Assembly: GCA_022925895.1 (NCBI GenBank)
Contig: JAKSYS010000052.1
Span: forward strand, 62,001-126,000
DNA: 64,000 nucleotides
Direction: 5' to 3'
Source of the DNA: Fragilaria crotonensis
Lineage: Eukaryota; Bacillariophyta; Fragilariophyceae; Fragilariales; Fragilariaceae
Numbering within the stretch: the stretch's first letter is position 1; each line of letters begins with the position of its first letter. Below are positions 43,006 through 54,200 of this stretch, piece by piece. A program made the position numbers and the translations under genes. The notes beneath the pieces were generated by a model. The model made no database searches, had not been told where the DNA came from, and saw only the letters and a list, made by a program, of their open reading frames with translations.

Positions 43006-44493
43006 ATGATTTCAACTCTGCTGCAGCGTCCGAAGGAGCATTTGGCGACAAACCCCTACCTGAATGGCAATTTTGCACCAGTCGCCGAGGAGTACATTGG
43101 TGTCCCCGTTGATGTGGCCGAAGGCGCCATCCCTGTCGACTTGGAAGGCATGTTCGTGCGCACAGGACCCAATCCTTTGCCAGGCTGGACCAAGCGATAT
43201 CACTGGTTCGATGGTCATGGCATGCTCCACAACCTTCGGTTCAAAGGTGGCAAGGCCACGTACTCCAATCAATTCATCCACACGCCTCGCTATGTCACTG
43301 AAAAGAATTACTCCAAAGACTACTTACGTTTCGGAGAATTGATCGGAATCACTGGGCTCCTCAAGGCTGTTCTTGTCGAACCAGTCAAGACGAAGGCTCA
43401 TGGGATGAACGCACTGACAAGTGGCCCTGCCAATACCGATACTGTCATGTTCAACAATCGTTTCTACTTGCTGAACGAAGGGAATCTTCCATTCGAAGCC
43501 AACCTGAATGACGATGGGAGCATTGAGAGTCTCGTTCTCAACGTTTGGGGTGTCCTCGACTACCCCGTGTCGGCACACCCCAAGGTGGACTTTGCAACGA
43601 ACTCATTGCTTTTTCATTCGTATGCTGCCGATCCTCAGCTGATGAAGGAACACGGTGCGTTTAAGGTTGGCGAACTGTTGGCGAATGGGACCGTACGGAA
43701 CTATCGGGGCATCCAGAAGAACCACACGAGCTTTGCTCACGACATGATGATTACGGAGAATTGGATGGTACTGTACGACTCATCTGTCCACTTCGATATC
43801 ACCAAGATATTTGAAGGCAAGAATGTTTTTACTTGGAAGGAGCATTCCAACTTGGAGATCCTTCTTGTGAGTCGCCTCACGGGTGAAATCACGACCTTTG
43901 ATGTGGGATCACCGCACGTAATGATCCACCCTGTCAATGCATGGGAGGAAAGTGATGGAACAGTCGTGATGTGGGCTCCGCTAGGCGATCATATGGAGCT
44001 GGAGCTGGATTCAGGTACGAACTTTTACTTCATGAGCGAACTGAGAATGAACCCAACAACAGGATCAGTCAGCGTCGAACGTATCGATACGGAGCATAAT
44101 CAAGAGTTTTGCAACGTCCGCAGGGATTTCTACGGAAGATTCGCACGATACGGAGTCGCTGGTATCTTGGATGCCGAGACCCAAGATGGAGTGTTCCGAG
44201 GGTTCATAATTTGGGATATGCTTGAAAGAAGGCCATCAAGATAGTTAATTATGCCAAGGATGAGTTTGGCGGCGAGCCCGTATTGCTCGCCAAGCCAAAT
44301 ACAACCGATTCTCGCGATTTCTACGTTGAAACTTCCTTTACAACAATGCAAACGGGAAGAGCTCGTTCGTATTGTATGATGAAGAAGCACTTGTGTTGAG
44401 GTTGGATATGCCGCATCGTGTCCCGTTTGGATTCCACGGAAAGTGGATTCCTGAAGAAGTGCTCCAAAGTCATATTGCAAGCAGAATGCATTA
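43006..44493 (+). CDS. Carotenoid cleavage oxygenase (RPE65/CCD family), 3' part frame-shifted
   Basis: A nonheme-iron dioxygenase that splits carotenoid or apocarotenoid double bonds. From ATG 43006 the frame is open for 412 codons to 44244. Family landmarks: NPYLNGNFAPV, GMFVRTGPNP, YHWFDGHGMLH, and the iron ligands His in AHPKVDF, AHDMMIT and IHPVNAW. The fourth ligand, in PFGFHGKW, lies beyond the stop in a different frame (about 44430). Sequence up to the stop at 44491-44493 is coding-like in two successive frames (IVNYAKDEFGGEPVLLAKP, then SSFVLYDEEALVLRLDMPHR). Two single-base changes, near 44230 (GAAAGAAGG) and 44325 (ACTTCCTTT), account for this. Without the fourth His the enzyme would be inactive, so the gene is either recently dead or carries assembly errors. 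A true start in the overlapping upstream ORF cannot be excluded. Confidence 0.82.
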
Positions 44494-45558
44494 AAAGAGG
44501 AAACGAATGATATTATCTTGTAGAGACAATCCACCGAACTGGTTATTGCTCGGCTGACTATGATCTCTCATTGAGTAGACCAGCGGCATGTATTAAGACT
44601 ATGAAGCCATTGCTATTCTAGATTGAACTAACATAGCCAGGTTTCCTTCACACCAGAATGAACACGTAGTTTAGTTCATCGTCGAAATGTGGATGCTTGA
44701 TGTCTCATGTCAAATAGGGACAGTCGGCAGTTGGCAGCTGGCAGCTGGCCTTTGGACTTGACCTGCGTCCAAGAGTCCACGAAACAAAAGAATGTAGTGC
44801 AGTACTTTAGTATATCCTGTTCGTTTGTCGAGCTGTTTTAGTGAAATACATCAACCTACTGGTAGTTGCTTTCATGTATAATGATCAATGATACACAGTA
44901 ATAGTCCGCGCAGTCCGTCCGTGCGTGCACGATAGTGCTCCCATGGTGCCATGTGCCATACCTTTCAAGGCGAAAATGTGAGGAGACAGAGATGCGATGG
45001 GAGGTTATAGTGTCTGTCTGTTGGAATGTGCGCCTATATCGTGGCACGTGGCATACGCTATACTCCGCATATCCGTATATTGTATAGAGTGTACGACGGT
45101 ATGCAATTCAGAGACGAGAAATTCTGAAAACATCAAACCCATGGGTACAAGTACTATGTACCCACGTCCTACTTGTACCCAAACCCACCCAAACCCAGTT
45201 GGCAGTACTGGACTACATGGTTCTACTACTACCGGTAGCAAACATCTACTGTCATTTTTTGCTATGATTTGCCGGCCCACCCAGACCCCCAACCATGAAA
45301 TCCTGAGCTCACCCAAAACCCACCCTTAACCCAATGGGTTTGGGTGGGCCATGGGTTTGGGTGGGCTGGGTTTGCAATTCCCGTCTCTATGCAATATATA
45401 TATACTGCGTACTGCGTACTGCGTGCAATACCTTGGATGCGGATCGGAGAGATCGGCGTTCGCGGAAGTGTGGGCAAACGTCAATCCAAAGTCATCATCA
45501 AATTATCGAATACACAAGATTCAACCTGCACGTATTCTGATAGCTATAGTCTGTGAAC
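44494..45558. other. Intergenic region with a G/C-rich foldback
   Basis: No gene. It includes CAGTTGGCAGCTGGCAGCTGG-like short repeats at 44733-44750, the inverted repeat at 45173-45370, and a TACTGCG triplet repeat at about 45404-45424. Confidence 0.45.
45173..45370. repeat. Inverted repeat of CCCAAACCCACC units (possible foldback MITE)
   Basis: The left arm has ACCCAAACCCACCCAAACCC (about 45178-45198). The right arm has the complement GGGTTTGGGTGGG twice (about 45333-45366). Weaker similarity extends outward (GAGACGAGAAATT versus the complement of AATTCCCGTCTC). It could be a small foldback element; no target duplication recognised. Confidence 0.4.
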
Positions 45559-46919
45559 ATGGCGCCCAGCCCTCTTTTCATGTCCAGTTCGGACGAAAAG
45601 CCATCAGTCCTTACAATCTCCTTCGCTGACGATCCAGCTGGTTCGCTAGGAGCACAGCTTACAAAATATGATTCGGTATGTGAAGAACACGACTTCCTCG
45701 GACTTGGACTCCTTTCTATTGTTACCATCTCTGGTACTTGTGATTGCACTCACAGTGATTCTTAAAGTGGATCAGACAATCCAATCTTGTACATTGCTAG
45801 TTTTCCTCATCTGATACGGCCTACTACTAGACACGTATCACCGTTTGCAGATGCTTCTCGATGTGTTCTAACACTGGAGCTCGTCTTCCTCCATAATTTC
45901 ATCGACACAGGGCTCAACTGCTGAAATGTTCAACCCAGCGTACGCTCTGATTGGAAAGCTTCTGGATGGCGATACAGTCGCCAAAAAGGCAGGCGTCAAA
46001 GTGAGCGATTGCATCGTGGCCATTAACCAAGAAGGATTTCGTAGATTCGCACCCGACTTTTCGGACGACGAATTGGTGGATCTAAATCAAACCTTGGCCA
46101 ATCTGGAACTCAGCGCCGACCAAAGAAAATCTAAGTATGCCGTTGTGTCAGGAAAAGAGCCCGGCCATGTCTACAACACCTTACTGTCCAGAATCAAAAC
46201 TATCAAGTCGGCTGCTGATCCCTCAAATCCTCTCATTCTGCATCTCGAGCGTTACGGATGGGATGCCCCACCAAACTCGTGGGGCCGATTCTTGACGGCC
46301 CGCGACGGCAATGTGCCTGCCGCCATGCAGATGCAACAGGCTCATGAAGCTTGGAAGGCAGCGACATTTCCCATTGACTTGACTGACCCGGCAGTGCAGT
46401 CGATTTTGAAATTGAGGGCCATTTCGGAAATTGATACGGGCAAGGTCCCGACGGTCTACGTGAATTACGCGAAACTGCAGTCATTAGAGAATGAACAGAC
46501 ACCAGAAAATGTCGTGACAGCATTTGTCATTTCGACGGAGATTGTCCTTGCAACTGTAGCGACCCTCGGAGCCCAAAGTCTTGCCAGTTGATTGACTTAT
46601 CTGGAGTTGGCGTCACCTCTGGTTTCCGAGTAGACATTCTAAAAGGTGGGTAGTAGCATATGGGCATCATTGTTGCTTGATGGTTCTCACATAACTTATT
46701 TCGTTTCAGATTTATGGCTCCTTCGAACCCAATTACCCCGAAACCCTTGATAAGATGATCATGTACCCCGTTTCTAAGACCGTCGCCTATATGGCCAAGA
46801 CCTTACTCAGCTTTGTAAACGAGCGGACGCAAAAGAAATTCATCATTACCGATAGCCTTGATACAGTGTGCGAGGAGCTGGGTTGGGACAAGGCCCAAGT
46901 GGAAGCCGCGGGTGGCTGA
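45559..46919 (+). pseudogene. PDZ plus CRAL-TRIO (Sec14-like) domain protein, frame-broken
   Basis: Exon 1 is 45559-45675 and exon 2 starts at 45911 (235-bp GT-AG intron, phase 0). Exon 3 is 46710-46919. The N-terminal part is PDZ-like (GSLGAQLTKYD ... AKKAGVKVSDCIVAINQEG). A CRAL-TRIO helical lead (WGRFLTARDGNVPAAMQMQQ) and lipid-binding domain follow (TVYVNYAKLQSLE, LIDLSGVGVTSGFRVDIL, YGSFEPNYPETLDKMIMYPV). The family binds and transfers lipids such as phosphoinositides or tocopherol. The frame of exon 2 stops at 46591, but the expected sequence goes on one frame over (SPKSCQLIDLSG), and the end of exon 2 (CTAAAAG before GTGGGT) has one base too many to join exon 3. Two single-base changes are thus implied. 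It could be a recent pseudogene or an assembly artefact. Confidence 0.68.
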
Positions 46920-47283
46920 GCGCCTATGCGACCCAGCAGGACTCGTCTGGAAACGACCTGATTTTCTAACAACACGGAGGCGCAGTAGCTACAATTAGTT
47001 GGACTCTAACGTGAGCTCAATAGATCGCCACCCTCCATCGTATCCAACCCTGCAGCTATACATTTATCAGCCTAGTCGTCGTGCGCCACCGGCGCTTGTG
47101 GGATTCGGAAGCGAGCATGATTCATGTGAGATATCACGAGCGATTATCGGCACGAAATCTCGGTGCAAAAACTGAAAGTCAATGAAACTAAACGTTACTG
47201 TCTGACATACTCCGAGAATGATACATAAACTATTGTACTGAATTATACTTCCGTCCAGCGCAAACCGCCACTTTTGATGCGCA
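46920..47283. other. Convergent intergenic region
   Basis: 3' flanks of the CRAL-TRIO gene and of the membrane-protein gene; nothing further seen. Confidence 0.45.
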
Positions 47284-48560
47284 TCACGCACTTACACCTT
47301 CTTTAACGACGGATTCCTGTGCAGCATGCTCACTTTCACCTTCATATTTGGGTAGAAGTTCGAGCGCTTTATCTTCCGTGTTCGCCAACGTTGGATTAGC
47401 AAGATAGTAGTATGTGTTCCTTGCCATAGCCAAACTGACTAGAGCAACCATCAGCAAGCGAAAGGCCTCTATTTCAAAAATATCACCAGCATTGTCAGCG
47501 CGTTTCCAATACTTCGCCTGAATATAGTCATGAAGGTCCTCGTCAGAGTAGAGTGAAGATTGCATGTTGAAAGGCAGTGCATCAATACTAACGGGGCACT
47601 CATTACTGCTTGTGCACATGCCGTGCACGTACAAATATGGATTTCCACTTGATTTGAGGTCTTCATCAGGGCTGTATTCGCCGATCTCCTGAAGATCATC
47701 TCCGCAAGGACTATATCCGTTGTTAATGTGGTATTTGGTTTGGTACGTCGTGTCTGCTAGTATCTCCGAATCTCCAAGGTAGTCGGCATTGCCCATGTTG
47801 CTACAATAGAAAGTTGAAGTATTCAGGCACACAAAATCGCCACAATTCCAAGCAAGCTGCATGGTTCCTTCGATGAAGGATTCTCCTTGGTCTGCGTTGC
47901 CCCATCAGCCGCATTCTCAAACTCGTATCCAGGATGGCGGCAACACCATGGTAAGCCAAACGGTTTTGAAGCTTCAGAGAGGCACCCTTGCCACATGCCA
48001 ATGAGAACAACAAAGACCGATGCGACGAAAACCAACATGACAGACCATGCCTTCCAGTCCCTGGGTTCGCCCTCCTTCGTTTGCCTATGAAGAGAATATA
48101 CCCAAATGTGACGATCGCTATGGAATACATAACGGTAGTGCTCGTTGGAGGAGGGTACCTGTCCAACCAAATCATAGCCAAGAAGGACGCGAAAGTCAGG
48201 GACCAAATAGAACAATGAGGATAAATTTGGCGATCTTGTTCTTGCCGTCCCAATCTGGATTGAAAGCATCGTCCTCATGACATTCAAACTCCATACGGTT
48301 ATAAACACTGCAAGGACCACACCAAGCATGGAAGAAAGGATCAGAAGTGTACCCCAGCAAGCTGTAAAAGAACTCATGGTGAAGCGTTGCGGGATGGACG
48401 CCTTGGTCAATACCTTGTGGTCCGGTGGTATTGTGACAGATGAATTAGAAAGATACCATCGAGATTGGATCCAGCTGTCCTCCAACAGTTCAACGGCCCG
48501 AAACGGCGCGCCGTGCGAGTGTGAGTCCTCCAAAATGTGATGTTGGCGCATCGGCGGCAT
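47284..48560 (-). pseudogene. Multi-pass membrane protein of unknown function, frame-broken
   Basis: Coding-like sequence passes through at least three frames on the minus strand. In order: an N-terminal part with a span FTACWGTLLILSSMLGVVLA; two further spans, LTFASFLAMIWL and VMYSIAIVTFGYILFI; then a span WSVMLVFVASVFVVLIGMW leading to CLSEASKPFGLPWCC. A Cys-, Tyr- and Asp-rich external domain follows (CGDFVCLNTSTFYCSNMG ... GYSPCGDDLQEIGEYSPDED ... VHGMCTSSNECPVSIDALPF), then a last span, LLMVALVSLAMA, and an acidic tail. Paired cysteines and membrane spans suggest a surface or endomembrane protein. No intron of normal form explains the frame changes I can see. Family not recognised. Confidence 0.5.
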
Positions 48561-49444
48561 CGTCGGAGCGTTGGTGCATAGATTTTAGTATGCATATGCA
48601 CATGTTTCTCTATGTAGATTGGAGTACTTTACTAAAGACAGTACTCCGTATAATACAACTATACGTACGTGCTACATGGTACAAGTACAATGAACTCCAG
48701 ACTCCAGAGTATCACAGATCACAGCATGTATTGATACATTGATACCAGATACCAGCATCCGAAATCCGAACTTGAATCAAGAATTCCGCCGAACAACAGT
48801 CGTACATGCAGTTCAATCAGTTCCATGCCTGGGTCTACAGTCCACAACTCTCTCATAGACTAAATAATATAAGAGAGTATGACGAATGACGAGTACTAAA
48901 CCACTCAATAATGTAATACCAGGTACTGTATGACATACAACTCTACGCATATGGCATATGATACTTTCCTACTTTCAATGGCAGCACTTGTACTACCAGG
49001 TACTGTACATGTACAATAATGGACCTTGTATTACATACTGTAATTGCTCGTTCAAGTACTTCAGTACTACTACGCTCTACTGCTGCGCTCCGGGTTGTAT
49101 GCAGAGGCATCTGTGTTTAAACTTCCGGAGTTTATCAGGACGCTACTGCCCCATATTGCACTGCTTTCGGTATTATTCGAAGAAGCTAAAATGGAGGTTG
49201 CCATCCCATTAATTTAAGTAGAGATCGTGAGCTCACGTGGCCCAATATCCAACCTTACTCTGTCGGGCACATCGTAAGTCAAGGTCGGGAAGTTCGTGAG
49301 ACTCGAGTGTATTGTACGTGTGTGATTTGTACATCATCGCGTATTCGGATGACATATTCCTTTTACCGAAGTGCCGACACATGTTGGTCACACCCTTTAT
49401 TGAGATCGTCAGAATCCATTCCGAAGTATCACAACAAACGTAAA
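48561..49444. other. GTAC-rich intergenic region
   Basis: Dense GTAC words at 48615-48690 and 48915-49070 (CCAGGTACTGTACATGTAC-like). No ORF of merit. Contains the promoter of the NTAN1 gene, not delimited. Confidence 0.4.
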
Positions 49445-50610
49445 ATGGTTATCGCCACCTCAAATTCCACCAGTACTCTTGAGAGCCTTGATGATGTTAG
49501 AAAGTTTGATCTGGAGCTGAACTCGTACGAGAAAGAATCGACATACGTCCGTACACACCTTCTGCTTCCGGAAGACAGCTGCAGTGACGGCGAGGGCGAT
49601 TCCTGCTTTTTCCTCAGCGGCGCAGAGAGAAAACCATCTCTATCTCCCTGCTTCTTTCGATGCTGTTGACATCCACTTGAGATCGATCCCTCAGTTGATG
49701 GAAACTGCTGATGAATTGCTGGCTAACACTCCTCGGCACTTCACTGCTGCTTCAAGTGATCGGCTCCTGTATGTTGGCCAAGGCGAGGCAGCGTACGCCA
49801 CCTCACAACAATGTGATGTCATCGCTTCTGATAAGGCTACTACCTGTCATATTCTTGCATTTCGAAGCTCGTCAGAGAAGGGGCCCATGGTCAGCTTGAC
49901 ACACATTGATGCAGCTGGATATGAGTCCTGCATTCGGAACATGATTACCAAGCATGTAGTTTTCCACAGCGATGGCGAAGAAAAGAAGTCGGAATGCGGA
50001 TCTGGCCTTGTGAACATCGATGTTTACGTGATGGGCGGCTTCGAAGACCATGACGATTCGTCGCGCGCCATTGCCAACTTTATGATGCGCCTGCTGGTGG
50101 ACGTTGCTGCAGAGCAGTCGCAAGTGCTGACACTTACATTAAAGCTCTGCGCTGTATCCTCCATGAACGACGACGGTCGTGCGTGTCCAATCGGGCGTGG
50201 GCTGGGTATCTCGATCCAGACGGGAGATGCATTTTTAGCAACTGTCGATGTGGCGGTAGCCGGCCCGGCGCCCCCTACTTCGTTCGGCTCGTCTCTGGTC
50301 TGGCAATGGCGGCAAGAAGCTTTCTGTCATCCATATGTTCAACTCCAACAAGATGGTGGTTCTGCCATTTCGCTACGCACCACTCAAGCAGCTAGATGAG
50401 TTGCTGTCACTTCCGGATTCAGTGCTGATCAAGTATACCTCGACGTCACCGGATGTTGAAGAGGTCGATTTTTGTGCTTCGGTGCGCGCCACTCTCTTGT
50501 TCATGAAGCACGTCGATTGTGAGCGCGCGTTTGGGGCTGGGTGTCGTCAACCAGCCATCTTTCGTCGAATTAAGATGACAAATCAGTGGAAAGTATCCAA
50601 ACAATTTTGA
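49445..50610 (+). pseudogene. NTAN1: Protein N-terminal asparagine amidohydrolase (NTAN1), one frame break
   Basis: This enzyme deamidates N-terminal asparagine to aspartate in the Arg/N-degron pathway. Exon 1, 49445-49550, joins exon 2 at 49618 through a 67-bp intron (donor GTACAC, acceptor after TTTTTCCTCAG), phase 1, giving STYV-P-AQRENHLYLP. The core follows the family: LLYVGQGEAAYATSQQCDVI, then ASDKATTCHILAF, where the Cys in ATTCH is the catalytic nucleophile. SLTHIDAAGY, DVYVMGGFEDHD and LGISIQTGDAFLATVDV come next. The expected continuation (LLRSARLWSGNGGKKLSVIH, MFNSNKMVVLPFRY ... VRATLLFMKH) is in a different frame, explained by one extra C in the C5 run at 50271-50275. Length and motifs are otherwise normal, so a sequencing or assembly error is as likely as a real mutation. 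Confidence 0.8.
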
Positions 50611-51294
50611 ACATTTTTGAATTTTACGCAGTGTGGAGCCTCGAGTCGTCTACCAGCCACCATTTACTGAGTCGACGCGACAATCCAATTTTACGCTATT
50701 TTTGCAGGAGAGGCGCGTTTGGCGTCTCCCACATTTTAGAACGCTACCATGAAGCTAAGTTTTCTGTATTAATATAATGACATTATATATCTTTCATCTT
50801 TATGATTCATGTATGCGGCTTCGTGGCTGCCCTCTAGACATGTCAAGTTACACCATTCCAGACGGTCTTGGCCATAGTTTTGAGAAGATCTCGTTAGCTA
50901 TCGCTGTGCATTCTTGTGTTGAGCTGGTTTTGGCTTATATCTTAACACCCATCACCCCTGGCAAAGTCATGCTCAATGGAAGTACAAGTACTTGTACTCG
51001 ACCACGACGCAATTGCATACAACTGCGAGACGCAGAAAATTTACTTATTGAGGCACTGTAGGATCATACTTGGGCTTACTGTACTATCTTTTGTACCGGT
51101 ACGCCCATCAGGACAAAACATCACTCTATAACGCACTCATAGATTTAGCAGCGGTTATTGTACGATTCCACCTTAGATCCACAATCGGATATTGCCTGCC
51201 TGACTTGACATCTCCATTTACCAAAAGTGTATGATACATGCTCCCGATTGAACTCATTTCCACCTACCGGTAGGGCCTTTGTCAGTACTGCGTC
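50611..51294. other. Intergenic region between NTAN1 and the SPX gene
   Basis: Same-direction spacer with A/T-rich and GTAC-rich parts. A small GC-rich stem (GGAGAGGCGC / GGCGTCTCC) at about 50709-50731 follows the NTAN1 stop. No gene seen. Confidence 0.4.
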
Positions 51295-54200
51295 ATGGTT
51301 GGATTCGGAAGCTCGCTGCGAATGGCTCGCCGGACAGGTTGGGAGCGGGCTTACCTGGACTACGAGACGCTAAAGATGCTTCTGAGTCAAATCGAGGCCG
51401 TCTACGAGGAAGAGGGCCATCGTCAGCGTAGTTCGAACGTGGAAGATACGAACGCGAACGAGAAGACTGACTATCGTGACGAACTATTTCTTGAGTTAGA
51501 CTCGGACCTTGCCTTCGCATCGTCGGATGACGAACAAGAGATGGCAGAATTGCTCTCGAGTGACGATGAACGACGACTGATGCAACCTGCACACCAAGTC
51601 ACCAGGCCATTCTCCCTTGCGTATTCTCACGAAGCCGAGTCCGATGCCGAGAGCGTGGATCTAGATTCCAATTGTGGAAGCGCTAGTTTAGTGAGTTTGG
51701 GATGGAAGTCAAGCGCTGCATCCAATACCAAACTGGCAGGCGAAAGGAAGAAAAAGCGCAGGGTGATGTCGACGCCTGCCAAACAAGAGTCGGAATACTT
51801 TGTCGGAGGCGGCATGGCGGCGTATTCTGGAGGTCCTACGAACTTTATTCTACAAAATCAGGAGGGCGTTGCAACTGAGACGGTTGTTGCCTCCTCATCG
51901 CTTTTGCAACGAAACTTCAGCAGCGAAACTTCCTCCTTCCTGCAGGCGGGCGGGCACAATCATTCAACATCGGGTGGCTTGTTCTTTCCATCGACTCCTC
52001 CGCGAGACTTGTATGACACCTCACATGCTCCTTGGACACCCCAGATCGAAAACCTTAACACTTTGCAGGCGACTGTGGCCCCTCCATCGACAAGTCGTCG
52101 TCCCAGTACGAAGGAGGAGTTGGTCAAGAACGACTCAAGGAGGAACGACGTCGTCAGCGTCGCAAACGACGACGATGGTTGGCCCGGGAACACCGGCGGC
52201 GCGATAAGAAAGTTCCTCGTCATCTTCGCATTGCTCATGCAAAGGCGAGAGCTATCACAGAACGCTTTCTGGGACTACTCAGAGCCGAAGTTGAGAAAGT
52301 TACTTTGTTCACTCAGGCGAGGCTGGGAGAACTGGCAGATACAGCAGGCAGTCTTCGATTTCCTTCCTACGACGATAGTGATTATGGGGGGAGCAACTCG
52401 TCTGTGAAGCGGCGTAATCCCCGAACGCCAAGGTTCGAAAATCCGTTGAGTGACAGCGGCCGACATCCTTCTGCGTCTTCCTCCGATGACGAGGACACAG
52501 GGCGGCGAGGGCGGCGCACACGTGCTTGGTCTGACTCATCTGATGGCGATGCAGATAGTTATGATGGCAGCAGGCCTGAAACAAATCGCCAAGTTTTGTC
52601 AGCCCGATTGGGAAGACGAGCTCTGGCGGTACATTATCTGCGGAAGGAACCGAGCACCGCAGTAATAAATCACAGGTTAACAAGACCACCGATAGACTGA
52701 GTCAAGGAAATCGCCGCACAAAAGCAAGTCCTACGATGTTGCGCAGCGACAGATATCTCACTTTGCTGACCTTCGATTGAGTCGGCCCCTCTTTCAACGC
52801 ATTGATCACATTCTCGGTGAAGATCTACTGTTATTATTTGCTGTCGACGAAGCCGATGGATACACCGCTGTAGGTGTTGAATTGATGCATCTTCTTCGCT
52901 TCATTTGCGTCAACGTGATTGCTGTGAGGAAGATCTGTCGCAAGCACGACCGTCTGCTCATGAACAGAATGCTTGGTGGATATTATCATCGCAAGCGTCA
53001 ACAGAACCAAATGCAGACTGAGATGAACGACGTTGAGAAACAAGGTGAAACACCGAATACCTTCACGTTGGGAGGCATTGTCTCCCGTTCGCTTGGCGAC
53101 AGTAATGCTCGTCAAGTGTTCGTGACCGGAATAAACCAAAACAAGCTCACTGGGTTGTACGACACAAAAATTCAGCAGCTGGCTAATTCAAACACTGTGC
53201 AGGATATTTCTTCGTCGATTGCGCTTGCACTCTCTGAGTACGAAGTCTCACACTCTCGTGCTGATGCTCTCGCCAAGTTAAATTCAGCATCGTCTGTGAA
53301 GAAGACTCCTAAGCGAGTTGCTGGGGGCAGCACCGATGAATTCTCGTGGTCGTTTGGGCTTTCTCCCTCACGTTGGGCGAAGGCGAAAAGAACAAGATTT
53401 TCGGAAGGTGTCGTAGGCGGACCAAGCCCAATCGCTGAATCGGAACGATCTGACGACTCAATGGGCGAAGATGGGCCTCCATCCACAGCTTCGACAGTCT
53501 CATTAACGAGACTCAGATTCACTGTTGTGTCGATCTTTGCACTCAGAGAAGTGGCCAGGCGAAAGAAGGACAACTATAAAGCCTTTATTTCTAGATCTTC
53601 CTTGGTGTTTTCTGGGGCGAACGTGATCGGCGAAGGATTGGACGGATGCTCTCGTGAGGTCCTTGACTTTTTCGTGCTGTACAGTCCCGACGCTGCATTA
53701 TTACTCGATTCGTCCGCCCTTTACGAGGGTTTGCAGAAGGGTCAGTGGAAGGAAAGCCCTATCGGCACTGTCATGCTCTCGACGCTGGCGATGGGTGTTA
53801 TGCCAGTGAAAGGCATCTCAGGTGCAATTGAAGGTAGTGATGATGTTGTTGCCGCTGTTTCCGTCATGCCAATATCAGGAGACCTAACATACCTGGACGG
53901 TAAGCACAAGAAAACACGGCAGTTATTCATGAGCAACATTCCGGATTTGCTCGGTCAAGGTATCAATCCAGCGACCCTACGCCTCAACGGCACGGGGATG
54001 TTTCTTTCCACTGTAAGTTAGTCGTTGCATGCATTTTATGTTGGCTGCACCGCGTTTCTCACCCCGTTTCTCACCCCGGCGTAGATGAATTACTACATTA
54101 CACACTCAACTGCTACCGCGTTCGTGCAAGGTGTTGGAGCCCATTCTGCTCATTCGGCTTTAATTATCGGCGCTGCAAGTTTTGGGGCGCTCGTTGCAGC

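Noticed and set aside
50777-51061. 94-residue plus-strand ORF between NTAN1 and the SPX gene
   Set aside because: No motif, unusual composition, and part of it overlaps GTAC-rich spacer; probably random.
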